Shown here: in pieces, positions 34,992 through 46,300 of the stretch | How positions within the stretch are numbered: position 1 is the stretch's first letter | Layout: every line of letters begins with the position of its first letter | Assembly (NCBI GenBank): GCA_002077065.1 | Contig: NAJO01000051.1 | Coordinates: 215,081-279,080, forward strand | Length of the DNA: 64,000 nucleotides | Source of the DNA: Cryoendolithus antarcticus | Taxonomy: Eukaryota; Ascomycota; Dothideomycetes; Cladosporiales; Cladosporiaceae | Direction of reading: 5' to 3' | Notes under the pieces: model-generated | What the model saw: only the letters and a program-made list of their open reading frames with translations | The model's database searches: none | Told to the model about the DNA's origin: nothing | Position numbers and translations under genes: made by a program

Positions 34992-35736
34992 AGAGGACGG
35001 ATGTGGAGATCTGCGGCTTTCACGGCATGGCATGCTGGAGGCGTGCGACTGGCAGTGACAACCTCGCGGTATTGCACTGCTGCCAAGCTCGAGGAATACA
35101 CTTCGACGGAACGGGATAGGATCATTGAGCTTGCGCTGCTGTGAGCGAAGCGGATCGCGGATCACTACAAGACGTCACACAAACATAAGGCTCGGTGCAA
35201 AGGGACGGCAACTCTACTTAAAAGCTTGGTAGCAGCTGCAAGGTACCATGATTTGGAAGCTCCTTCCCTGTCAAACGCTCTTTGTCATCTTTGATAACAC
35301 ATCACATCTCTCGTCGCGGAACGTCGCACTTGTCAACATTACTCCAAGGGAAATTTACTCTTCTGATCACTATGTCTGTTTCTGGAAAATCGGACAGTGT
35401 TTATCAATACTACCTCGACCATCACGTCATAGCCAGCCGTGGAACTAAACTTTTAGCGGCGCAGAACGACTCCGCATTTCGAATGCAAATACAACGCGCA
35501 GATCACTCCGACGTCCGAAATGCGCATCAGATATCTAGATCTCCAGTTCTCCGCGAGTGTTTCCGGGGTGTAGACGTCACGGCAACGGTGCGAAGTGCCG
35601 TGCGCTGACTGATGGGCACTATTGGCTCCACTAAGGTAGGTCGAGATCACATATCACTGAGGAGTATAATACCCGGGCGACAGAGCCTGACTATCGGTCT
35701 TACTGTTTCATCTCAATCACAACATCTGTAGTCAAG
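34992..35736. other. Intergenic gap
   Basis: About 745 bases, probably the promoter of the secreted hydrolase. I see no supported gene. Confidence 0.5.
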
Positions 35737-37195
35737 ATGAAGACGTTCTCAATTGCCCTCACGGCCGGCTTGGCTAGCACTGCAGCTGCTTACCACTGGT
35801 GAGCTCCACCCTCGAGAGCCCAGACTTGGGCGATGCCAATACTGATCGTTCCCCAGCGTCAACCTGACCGTTCCAGTCGACGTCTCAGCGCGCAACGCGG
35901 TCTTCAATATCTCCGCTCCTCAGAACAACATCGAGGTGACCGAGTTCATTCTCAATGACGCCCAGCAAGGCACGAACTACACCGCTGCAGTTCTGGCTGG
36001 CGTGCGTAAAATCCAACTATGTTAGTCACCGAATTGACGCTAACAGCAAGTCCAGTACACCACCGTCAAGGGCCACTACAACCTGGCTGCCACGTACTGT
36101 GTGCCTGGCCAGCAGCAAGGTCGTCCGGGCGGGTACGGTCGCCACGGCGGCTGGAACAAGGGTCAGCAGGGCGGCCAACAGCAGCCCAAGGATCTGCAGA
36201 TCTTGACGCACGGCATTGGCTTCGATCGGTCCTACTGGGACTTGCCTTACAATGCGCCGAACTACGTGAGCCACCGCAATAGTTCTGCCGTGCGATGGCA
36301 TCTCGCTGACTTGATGTAGTCGTACTCCGCAGTCGCCACCGACAAGTACGGTTTCGCTACCTTCTCCTACGACCGTCTCGGTATTGGTGCGAGCTCTCAC
36401 GGCGAGCCGGTGAATGAAATCCAGGCCCAGCTTGAGATCGACGCGCTCCGAGCACTTACTGTGCTACTCCGCAACGGTGCCGTCCCAGGCGTGCCTAAGT
36501 TCGAGAAGTACCTCCACGTCGGACACAGCTTCGGCTCTGTACAGAGTGAGTATTCTCGGGTGTCGAACATGTGGTGTAATATTTGCTAATCACGCACATC
36601 AGCCTATGCTCTCACAGCCGCCTACCCCGAGCTTTCCGACGGCATCGCCCTCACTGGCTTCTCAGCCAACGGCTCCTTCCTCGTCGACTTCCTCTACGGC
36701 GGCAACTTCGTAGACGTCAAGACCAACCCGACTCTCGGTCCCAAGTACGTGCACGGCTACTTCGCCGCCGGCGACGCCTCAGGCGTGCAGACGAACTTTT
36801 TCGCACCAAAGCAATTCGATGCTGGGATTCTCGCGTTCGCTGCTGCGACGGGCCAACCAGTGACGGTCGGCGAGCTGCTGAGTATTGGTGGTGCGGCTGC
36901 GGCGCCGAACGCATTCGCGAAGCCGGTGCTTGTTATTACTGGGGAGAGGGATGTGCCGTTCTGTGGTGGGAGCTGCTATAATGGCGCGCCGGCTGGTAGC
37001 AGCATCATCGCGCAGACGCAAAAGGCGTTCACGGCGACTACGATTAAGGCTGTTGTTGGTGAGTACATTTGCAGTGGCACCGAGAATGCGATATCTCATG
37101 CTAACACCTTTGCAGTGCCGAATGCTGGTCACGGACTCAACCTCGAGTACTCGCATCCGTTTACTTACGACACGATCAACACCTTCTTTGCTTAG
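35737..37195 (+). CDS. Secreted alpha/beta-hydrolase
   Basis: Six exons (35737-35798, 35857-36001, 36056-36265, 36320-36545, 36603-37058, 37116-37195) encode 392 residues; all joins keep frame. The start MKTFSIALTAGLASTAAA is a signal peptide. The alpha/beta-hydrolase core shows ILTHGIGFDRSYWD (oxyanion region), YGFATFSYDRLGIGASS, the nucleophile elbow VGHSFGS, VLVITGERDVPFC (acid strand) and PNAGHGLNLE (catalytic His). Between the N-terminal beta segment and the core lies an unusual Gly/Gln-rich insert (about 95-120: GRPGGYGRHGGWN, then GQQGGQQQ). Substrate is unknown; the layout resembles secreted esterases or lipases. It precedes the expansin-like gene on the same strand, so both may serve growth on plant or fungal walls. 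Confidence 0.85.
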
Positions 37196-37885
37196 AGCAA
37201 AGCCATTGAGTTCCACGAGAGCCACGAAACGGACGGCATGTCATCACTCGGAAAGAGCAATGAGAGAAAGTTTGGGGGCTTTCTGCAAGTAGCACTACGT
37301 AATGTATTCGTCTGAAATATTCAACGAAGCTATTACAAGCCTCCATATCATCGCAGTGATGGTCGAGTAACTCGGCCAATTCATCAGCCTGAATAATGCG
37401 AGGTGCTCAATAAGGCTTGTGATCCCTGTTGCAGATCATTGCTTGTGGAATGGATCTTGACCTCGACCTCTTCCTGTTGCTGTTCCAACTTACAACCTGG
37501 AAACTACTTTACGCTAACCGTCTGACATACATCGCACATGGCAGTCGGGACCGACAACGATATAGAAGTCGACGAGTTCCGAATCATGCCAACTCGCAGC
37601 GCAAGTCGAGGACGATACACTACCCGGATCTACTGCCTGCCATCATCAACATGAAACCGGTATGTGGGAGCTCAGCGTCTCGACCACTGCTTCATCTCTT
37701 TTGCAGTAAAACATTCTCGTCCAGGTTTGACCTCTCTTCTCATCATCGCTTCTTTCCCATTGTCCTGTTAAAGCAAGTATTCGTCTCAGCTGGTCTAGAG
37801 TCCTGTCAGTCATTACTTCCACTACGGTCCTATTCGCTTGATCAGAAATCTTCAAAGTCACCCAACGAGTCACAGAGATTCGATC
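37196..37885. other. Intergenic gap
   Basis: About 690 bases between two secreted-protein genes, probably the promoter of the expansin-like gene. No gene is supported. Confidence 0.5.
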
Positions 37886-38650
37886 ATGATGTTCACCCAA
37901 AGCATCTTCGCCACCCTGGCACTGGCTTCAAGCCTGGCTTTCGCCGCCGTCACTCCGGGCATGTCTCTCGACTCCCGATCCCTGGCCCGTCGATCTCTCA
38001 GCGGCCAGGCAACGTACTACGGTGGTAACGTACAAGGCGGCACCTGCTCCTTCAGCACCTACGCCCTGCCTTCGGGTCTCCAGGGCACGGCTCTCAGTGA
38101 CGCAAACTGGGACACCGCTGCCAACTGTGGCGGATGTGTGCAAGTCAATTATGGAGGCAAGAGCGTGACTGCCATGGTAAGCCTCAACCCAGTCACTGAA
38201 TGAAACATCAGTGCAGCATACTGACCTCCCAACAAGATCGTCGACGAATGCCCCGGCTGCGGCACAAACCACCTCGACCTCTTTCCCTCAGCCTTCACCT
38301 CCCTCGCCCCAGCCTCCAAAGGCATCATAGACATAACCTGGGACTACGTGCCCTGCCCCGTCACCGGCCCGCTGCAGATCCACATGAAATCCGGCGTCTC
38401 GCAGTACTGGTTCAGTGCTCAGGTAGTCAACGGCCATCGCCGCACCTCGAAGTTGGAAGCGAGTGCTGATCAGGGGAAGACCTGGAAGACGGCGACGAGG
38501 CAGCCATACAATTTCTTTGAGATTAGTAGTGGGATTGGCAGTACGACGGCGTGGATTCGGGCGACAAGTTTTACGGGGACGGTGGTTGTGGTGAAGGATG
38601 TTAGTATGAAGGGGGATGTGGTGAAGGCGGCGGACAGCAATTATGCTTAG
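37886..38650 (+). CDS. Secreted expansin-like (double-psi beta-barrel) protein
   Basis: Two exons, 37886-38176 and 38237-38650, encode 234 residues. A signal peptide (MMFTQSIFATLALASSLAFA) is followed by a pro-like stretch ending in dibasic residues. The expansin barrel has GQATYYGGNVQGGTCSF, NCGGCVQVNYGGKS and IVDECPGCGTNHLDLFPSAF, the latter with the HxD-type motif of expansins. The C-terminal half (SQYWFSAQVVNGHRRTSKLE, WIRATSFTGTVVVVKD) matches the expansin carbohydrate-binding fold. Fungal expansin-like proteins loosen cellulose or chitin networks without hydrolysis. Length is normal. The neighbours on both sides are unrelated enzymes. Confidence 0.88.
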
Positions 38651-38752
38651 GCGAGAAGTGCTGCCCTTTGACCATGCGTTGATCGCGTAGGTCGTTTTTG
38701 GAGGGAGCTGACATTTCGTTTCTATGTACGCGATCTTAGCAGAGTATACACT

Positions 38753-39317
38753 TCACGACTTCATCTCCTTCTTCTCCGGTCCTGCCCACTTGACTTCGTA
38801 GATGGGAATGCCTTCGTGGTTCGCTTGCCAGTCATGCTTGTGCAATCCGAACCCTTCGGCTTCGGGCTTGGGTATACGAGGGAACATCCCCATCTTCATG
38901 ATCACTTTGCCAGGGTAGAGCTGCGTCTCGGATTTCACGGGACTGCATCGTGTGGTCAGCACTCACTGTTCCGCCAGCGACACCGACAGATGTGCGCGCA
39001 ACATACTTCCCATCCTTCCCACAAAAGCTCCTGAATACACTATTTCCACTTCCTGTCGCCTTGTCCTCATACACCTTCAGCGTCCCATCGCGATCTTCAA
39101 TCTTGACTTTGTCGGCATCTAGGAGCATGTTGCTGGCTACATACGAGCCGGCGACTTTCCTGCAGTTCGCGCAGTGACAGAGGTGACCCTTTGGCTTGGC
39201 GAACAGGTCAGGCTCGAGGATGGTGACCTGGATGGAGCCACAGAGACAGCTTCCTTTCAACCCATCTTTGAAGGACGAGGGATCATGTTGTTTGGGGTCG
39301 CCTGTGAGCTCGGGCAT
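38753..39317 (-). CDS. GFA-domain (CENP-V/GFA) protein
   Basis: Two exons, 38967-39317 and 38753-38920 (46-nt intron, donor GTGAGT, branch GCTGAC), encode 172 residues. The zinc-binding pattern of the glutathione-dependent formaldehyde-activating family is present: GSCLCGSIQV, GHLCHCANCRKVAGS, and one cysteine in FRSFCGKDG. The usual second Cys of the last FCxxCG motif is replaced by Lys, so zinc binding at one site may be altered. Members act on small aldehyde or glutathione adducts, but most fungal copies have no known substrate. Likely cytosolic. It ends about 100 bp from the convergent expansin-like gene. Confidence 0.85.
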
Positions 39318-39862
39318 ACTGGGCGTTATGCAGTGGCTTGTGCGGATGTAATTGGTTGTGGCGACGACAGAGAAGAAAAGACGCTGGGAGAGTCTGAAAA
39401 CGACGCGGAGAACAGATCATCAAGAACTTACATGTACCCGTGAAGCGCAAGTCTAGACCTAGGACGAGCTGCGTTATCCCCGAGCTACGTTGCTCCGCAC
39501 GAGGCAGGTCGTTCCCCTCATGCGATGATGTCGCTCGGCGTAGCCAACAGTGGTAGGCTCTCGTGTGCACGAAGACCTTCCGAGCACTCCATTTGAGAAG
39601 ACTTGAAAGCACAGCGGGCCTTGCAATGCTCTGACACCCGCGGTCATGTTAATCAAAAAAGGAAACAGGAGGCCTATGAGATACTGGCGACACTTCAGCG
39701 AGACCATGATGGCTCATCGGCGCTCGGGGAATCTCCTCCGATCCGCCGATGGCAGTCATCTAAAGTGCATCGCGTCGCGTCGACCAACGCGTCGATGGTA
39801 TAGTACTGTAGCCCTGCACCCATTGAACATCTTGGACTAGCCAACACAGCAATACCGCAATC
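39318..39862. other. Divergent intergenic region between GFA protein and Rfc2
   Basis: About 545 bases with no gene. It contains an ACGCGT box near the Rfc2 start, listed separately. Confidence 0.5.
39787..39792. promoter_or_regulatory. ACGCGT (MCB-type) box upstream of rfc2
   Basis: Exact MluI cell-cycle box 71 bases before the rfc2 start codon. In yeasts, the MBF complex binds this element in promoters of replication genes. A CGCG-rich stretch lies just upstream. Confidence 0.55.
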
Positions 39863-41110
39863 ATGGCCAACTTCTTCGACATCCGCGCCCGCCAGGCTGC
39901 CGCTCTCACCGCTGCAGCCTCCTCGAGCAAAACCCCCACCCAGCAACCCTCCAATACCTTCCAGCCATGGGTCGAAAAGTACCGCCCCAAATCCCTCGAC
40001 GACATCACAGCTCAAGACCACACAGTCCAAATCCTACGTCGAACACTGCAATCAGCCAATCTGCCGCATATGCTGTTCTATGGCCCTCCTGGCACGGGGA
40101 AGACGTCTACGGTCCTAGCGTTAACGAAACAGCTGTACGGCCCAGAGCTGTTCAAAACGCGAGTACTGGAATTGAACGCTTCGGACGAGCGAGGGATCAG
40201 TATTGTGAGGGAGAAAGTGAAGGACTTCGCGCGAATGCAGTTGTCAAATCCGCCCAGTGGGCCGGCGGGCGAGGAGTACAGGAAGAGGTACCCCTGCCCG
40301 CCGTACAAGATTATTGTCCTCGATGAGGCGGATAGCATGACGCAAGACGCGCAGTCTGCGCTCCGGAGGACTATGGAGACGTACAGCAAGATCACGCGGT
40401 TCTGTCTGATCTGCAATTACGTGACGCGGATTATTGATCCACTGGCGAGTAGATGCAGTAAATTCCGCTTCAAATCCTTAGACGAAGGAAACGCCGGAAA
40501 GCGCATAGCCGACATCGCGCGATTAGAGAACGTCCGTCTAGAACCCGGCGTGATCGACACACTCCTCCGCTGCAGTGATGGAGATCTGAGAAAGGCAGTC
40601 ACGTATCTGCAGTCCGCAGCTCGACTCGTGGGAGCCGTGAAAGCCGATCCTGCAGCTGCGACGAGTGGGAGTAAGAAGCGGAAAGCCAAGACCATCTCGG
40701 ACGACTCTGACAACGACGATGGAGCCTCAGCCATGGACATCGACACCCCCGCCTTTGCCTCCGGTCCAGCCATAACTCCCGCTACGATCGAAGACATAGC
40801 CGGCGTCATCCCCAGCTCAACGATCTCCTCGCTCCTCACGGCCATGCGGCCCAGTTCAAAGGGCACAGTCTACTCCCGTGTCTCCACCATCGTGGAAGAC
40901 CTCGTAGCGGAAGGCTGGAGCGCCGGGCAGCTGGTCACGCAATTGTACGAGGAGATTGTGATTCAGGACGAGAGTGTGGCTGATTGGCAGAAAGCGCGGA
41001 TCGTGCTTGCGTTTTCTGAGACGGATAAGAGGCTTGTGGATGGGAGTGAGGAGCACTTGACCGTGTTGGATTTGTGTTTGAGAATTGCTGGGGTGCTGGG
41101 GGAGCGGTGA
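39863..41110 (+). CDS. rfc2: Replication factor C subunit 2 (clamp loader)
   Basis: Small subunit of the RFC clamp loader, which opens and loads PCNA onto primer-template junctions. Single exon, 415 residues. The RFC motifs are in order: [13 protein letters not shown], Walker [10 protein letters not shown] (74-82), LNASDERGI, Walker B IIVLDEAD (about 150-157), the SRC motif SRCSKFRF and the sensor region [17 protein letters not shown]. The similarity is to yeast Rfc2 and human RFC4. A Ser/Asp-rich insert with a basic patch (SKKRKAK, then DDSDNDD) of about 35 residues sits between the AAA+ core and the C-terminal collar; in many orthologues this region is shorter. It is convergent with the ZIP transporter gene. 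Confidence 0.95.
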   Translation: MANFFDIRARQAAALTAAASSSKTPTQQPSNTFQPWVEKYRPKSLDDITAQDHTVQILRRTLQSANLPHMLFYGPPGTGKTSTVLALTKQLYGPELFKTRVLELNASDERGISIVREKVKDFARMQLSNPPSGPAGEEYRKRYPCPPYKIIVLDEADSMTQDAQSALRRTMETYSKITRFCLICNYVTRIIDPLASRCSKFRFKSLDEGNAGKRIADIARLENVRLEPGVIDTLLRCSDGDLRKAVTYLQSAARLVGAVKADPAAATSGSKKRKAKTISDDSDNDDGASAMDIDTPAFASGPAITPATIEDIAGVIPSSTISSLLTAMRPSSKGTVYSRVSTIVEDLVAEGWSAGQLVTQLYEEIVIQDESVADWQKARIVLAFSETDKRLVDGSEEHLTVLDLCLRIAGVLGER

Positions 41111-41266
41111 TGATTAGGCTGTGGACTGCGGAGGTGAGGGCGTGTTTTCAGGGAAGCGTAGGCGTTCGGACGGCGCATGTGATTTCGCTGGGAATGGAGG
41201 GCTCGAAGCCCCGTGTGAGGCATCGCATGGTGCAGATGAGCTTTTGGATGACATTCTATATACACA

Positions 41267-42588
41267 TCACGCAAAAGCGCCCACAAAAGCCATCAACATA
41301 GCCCCTCCTATCACGGCCCCACAAGCCTGCACTCTCCGCTTCCCTTTTAGCTCGACATAACTCCTTTCACTCAGAAAGTCCTCCGCCAAGAGCTGCACAA
41401 GTCCGGCGTACACTAACAGACCACAACTAACAGCATTGACAACCCCCACCATCAGCAATCCCACCTCACTACTCGGATCATACAGTCCATGAACACCTAA
41501 GCCTACCGCCTGCCCAATCGGCGTCGTAACGCCGTACAGCACGCACATGATCCACGGCTTGGGACTCGACGTACTGAAACTGCTTATCGCGGCTATGCGA
41601 CTCCCTAAAGCGAGGCCTTCGAACGTCTGGTGGAACGAAATTGCTACGAGGAGGACGTAGAATGGTGGGCCCGTGGAGACTGAGAGGGCCATGCCTATGA
41701 AGACGCTGTGGAAGAGGATTCCGGCTTCGAGGAGGAGGCATTGCAGGATTTGGCGGCGTTCGGAGAGGGGGTCTGTTGGGGTGGGGGCGTGGGAGTGGGT
41801 TCTGCTGGTAGAGGGGCGGGGATGGCCATTTGAGTAGGGTTGGCTGGTTGAGTGGAGGGGTTTTGGGGTTGTGTGGCCGTTCAGGGGGCGGTGGTCGTCT
41901 TCCTCTAGCTCATCGAGGTCGAGATCCGAGTCTGAATCCGCTGAGGGAGGTTCGGGAGGGAGAGGCTTGTTGCGTAAACTCTCTGCTTCGCGCGGGGAGT
42001 CCATGTAGCCTCCTGCACTGCTGCCGCGAGAGGGCGTGTACGCGCCATACCCCGACCGCCCCTCCTCCCCTTGCTCCGTGCGCGTATACCCTCCCCTGCT
42101 CTGCGCACCGATATCTCCCCTCAGACCGCCAAGATCAACCCCATGCTCATGCCGCGCCCCCTTCATCGCAAACACCATTTCCACGCCCACCACCACGAGC
42201 ACACTACACATGCTGATAAACCCCGCCATGGCCGGGTAAACTTCGTTCCAAAACCGCGGCAGACATGGGTCCGTCAGGTTGCCGTAAGCCGTCGGGAGGA
42301 GGTGGACGAAAGCTGTGGCTATGAGGACGCCTGTGCCGAAGTGCCGCGAGATGAAGAGGGTTTGGCTGGGGATTGGGAGGGAAGGGTAGCGGCGGGCCAG
42401 GAGCGGGAAGGAGCAGGCGAGGGTGCTGAGGGCGAGGATCAGGAAGAGAGCGAAGACGTGGAGAGGCGTGTTGTAGGAGTGCGTGGTAGTGCGGGTGCCG
42501 CAGGCGGGGCGGGTGGTGTCATCTCGAGGTAGCACTGGAGGGGGGGTTCAGTAGGGTAGAGGGGTTTAAGGGGGTAGTTTGACGTACT
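41267..42588 (-). CDS. ZIP-family metal transporter with a start codon split by an intron
   Basis: Membrane transporter for zinc or related metals, 422 residues. The main exon (41267-42534) has no usable ATG before about residue 105, and the reading frame upstream hits a TGA. An intron at 42535-42587 (GTACGT donor, CTACTGA branch, CAG acceptor) joins a single A at 42588 to TG, creating ATG for MLPRDDTTRPACG. Transmembrane segments are clear, with HFGTGVLIATAFVHLLPTA at the front and the metal-site helices HSVFIGMALSV and HQTFEGLALGSR near the C-terminus. The long cytosolic loop is variable, charged and has His-rich pieces (HEHG, THSHAP). It resembles fungal ZIPs of the Zrt1/Zrt2 group; metal and membrane cannot be settled here. 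Confidence 0.85.
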
Positions 42589-43314
42589 TATTGGTGCGAT
42601 GACAATGACTCGATTGGCTATAGTGTAGCAAGAGGTGGTGAGGATATGCTGGAGTGCCTCCGCTCAGCCATACTTGCTCATCACTGCTGAAGGAGACCGA
42701 GGCGCATTGCCTATTGGAAATGTCAGAGTCTCGGAGCCATGCCCCGTATCTCCGACGAGAAAGGTGCGCGCCGAGCCAGCGCCGGCTGCCAAGCTTCCGT
42801 GCACGTGGGGGCGACGACGACGACATGTCGCTATTGAAGCCCGTTGATCATTCGAAGAAACCCATCAGGCACTCATCATTCTCAAGCCTGAGCAGCCGGA
42901 GTCAAGAACGGATAGATCTGTGTAGCACAGTGGCAGCCATCGGCAAGACACTCCGTACCGAGCTCCATCACACGTGCATGGACATCGTACAAGGGTGTGC
43001 AGCTCCCAGCCATCCTCCACCACACCACGGCCAACTTTTGTTCTCCCCTCAACCCGCTGACCGTGCATTCTTCCCCGTTCGTATCTGCAGCGTTGAAGCG
43101 ATAGTGTGTATTGTACTGCCATCATTCACCCCCCATCCATTGAGACACTTTGACTCATCGACACTGCCATGCTAAACATGCCGTTGCCATACCGAGCTTG
43201 AAGTTTGCCAATTGATCCATCCATGCGGTGGTGAGCTCGAGACAGCAGATCTGCTCGTTGTGGAGTTGCGGCAGTAGGCATAGGAGATATTGCGCCAGCA
43301 TTGCACACAGCACG
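42589..43314. other. Divergent intergenic region between ZIP transporter and PhoD-like gene
   Basis: About 725 bases holding the 5' leaders and promoters of both genes. No other gene supported. Confidence 0.5.
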
Positions 43315-46300
43315 ATGGAAAACAACCGCCGCCAGTCCGGTCTCTTCCAACAGAACGGGCAAGGCTTCTACGAACGCAGCGCCCCAGAAGGGCCATACAA
43401 GTACTACGAGCCTCCCGCTCCTCGCGCGTCCTCCGATGTACGACGCTCATTCTCCGAACGCACCGCGGATCCTGCCTCGAGCCATGCACCACAGCGCTCA
43501 GTCTCGAAGCGCCAGCAGCCCGAGACCTACGCCCCGCAGCGTCCCGTGAATGAGTACAGCATGATGAAGTCCGAAATGTTGTCCCGCACAGGAGGGAGTA
43601 ACAGGGACTCTGCCGCGAAGCAGCCATTGCGGATCGATCCCAACGCCGCGCCGGCGAACCTGCGCACGGAAGCTTGGTCGCCTGACGCGATGTCGCCAGA
43701 TGCTGGGAGCAATGCGAGACACGCCAGCAATGCGTCGGACAGACTGCGCCGAGGCTCAGTGCCCGAGAAAAGCCCGCTGCAAAAGCTGGAGTACAAGTTT
43801 GATGACATTAGTAAAGAGGAAAAGCGGGCGAAGGCACAGCAAGCGGAGCGCAGAGCTCTGGACAAGCTTGGCAAGGGTCAAGGAGAAGTCGCAAGGTCGG
43901 GCACAGTCAGCTCAGGCAAAGTGAGGGTTGTGTCTGATGGCTCGCGACGACCTGCACAGCCTGTTGAGAGAGTCAGGGACGACAGGCAGAGACATGCTTC
44001 CGCAGGCGCAAGTCGGGATGAGCAGGTCGAGGCCGGTGCCGCGAAGTTCCGACGGGCGAGCGATGCGCTGAGGAATAGTCCGCCAAAGCAGAATGGGCCC
44101 GTGGCGGGGCTATCTTCACAAGATCGAAGTCTCTCCGAGTCGCGCGCTCGTGATGGCGGCGAGCAGCGGATTGCGCGACAGCCTGCCGCAGTGAGCGAGT
44201 CTGCTAAAGGCCAAGACGGTGGACTCGAGCGCACTGCTAGCGGCAAGTATCGCCATCGTGCTAGGGACGCGGGCTTTGCTGGTGCTGCGGCGGCATTCGC
44301 TGGTGGGACCGCTGCTGAGCGAGGCAAAGCGGCTTACGAGAGACGGAAGGCGCAGTCTAATGATTCGCCTATGAGCTCGCCGATCAGTCCTGTTGCGAGA
44401 GAGCAGTATGGTAGTTTGGGCAGAAATGAGAGTAAGAAGCTACAGAAGCCGAGAGCTGTGTCGGCAGAGCAGTACGGCAGGCAGGAGCCTGTGCAGTTCG
44501 CAAGCCACGATGGTACACGCGGAAGCGGTCAGACTAATGGCAGTAACGACGTCCGACGCGAGACTTCAGTACGCGATGACAAAGGCCTGCTACATAACGA
44601 CCGTATGGGTCGCGGTGCAGGAGATGGTCGCAAAGCTGCCGCCAAATTCCAGGATCGCGACATCATCCCACCGGAAAGAGTAAAGACTGGCAAGGACGAG
44701 CCAGTGCCCTATTCGATCCCACCGCAAACCGCGGCTGGTCGGAGTGCAAGCGAGCAAGTCGGCTTTGGCGCTGCTACTGCGCAAGGGCAGCCACACGTGC
44801 AAAGTAAAGAGGAGCAACATCGCTTCCGAGATTTCTTGCACCATCACCACGGCGATCGCAGAGGCTATGTGCCGAATAATGTGCCGCTTGAGGAATGGCG
44901 GACTGCTAGTACTGCGAAGTTGTCTGTGGCTGACTTGGAACTGGATGACGCTACGTCTGCGCCAACGCCTATGCAGGCGGAGAATCAGGATCCGGCATGG
45001 TGGGAGAAGCAACAGAATAGTCGCAAGGCTAACATTGGGGTTAAGACTGCTTCTTCGCAGTATGAGGGCGTATATGAGGAGGAGTCGCAGTCTTTCAAGC
45101 CTGCGCTGTTTCTGAAGTGCGGGCCGCTTCTTCGATATACTGGCTTGCGCACTGAAAGCGGCGCACGAGGCGGCAGACGAGAGGTCTGGCGAGGTAGTGT
45201 CATGATCGTTACGGAGGATGCCTCGTCCGAGTATGCGACACCACCAGTGCTGCGCATGTTCGCACAACCATCTGATTTGCACCAATCTCCTCCTTCGCAC
45301 TTGATGGAGGTACCGCCTGAAGACGAGGACCCTGTGGCTGGTCAAGTAAAGGTCTCGCGCACTGGACGGCCACTGTACGTCCGACCTGCTCATGATCTAG
45401 AAGCACACGTCGATCTAAGCCGAGAGGAGAATAACCACGGTCTCTACTCTGCGGTACGCACGCCAATGCTCGGCCCACAATCCATGACAAGCCACGACGG
45501 TGATGATGGCGGTCTACGTAGACGAGTCACTTTTCAGGACAAGTCCCGCATTAAGCGCCGCGACGGTGAGAAGCTGAGCAAATACCGCGAAGTCAAAGCC
45601 CACCGTCTCCTCACGGAACGCGGCGTCACATTCTGGCGCTTCAATCTCGAGATCGAGCTCCGCAACGTCCAGACTCGCATCGCCTACCGCATCAACCGTG
45701 GTCCTGCACTCGGCTTCTGGGTACCCGCAGCCGGCGAGTCAATGAACATCATGTTCCACTCCTGCAATGGCTTCTCCATGACCGTCAATGCGGATGACTT
45801 CTCTGGCCCTGATCCGCTTTGGCGGGACGTGCTAAATCGACATCAGCACCGTCCTTTCCACGTAATGCTCGGTGGCGGCGATCAGATTTACAATGATGCT
45901 GCGATGCGTGACACGACGCTTTTCCGCGACTGGCTGCAGATCAAGAATCTGGAGCATAAGCACTCGGCTGACTTTTCCGTGGAAATGCAAGAAGAGCTGG
46001 AGTCTTTCTACCTGAATCGATATTGCATGTGGTTCTCGCAGGGTCTGTTCTCGATGGCGAACTCGCAGATCCCGATGGTGAATCTGTGGGACGATCACGA
46101 TATCATTGATGGCTTTGGGAGCTATCCGCATCACTTCATGAGCTCGAGAGTTTTTACTGGTGTTGGCGCGGTGGCGTTCAAGTATTACATGCTGTTCCAG
46201 CATCAATCTGTCCCCGCGGAGACGGCTAAAGAAGAGCCGAGTTGGCTGCTTGGTGCGCACCCGGGGCCGTATATCGCGGAGTTGAGTCGGCATATCTTCA

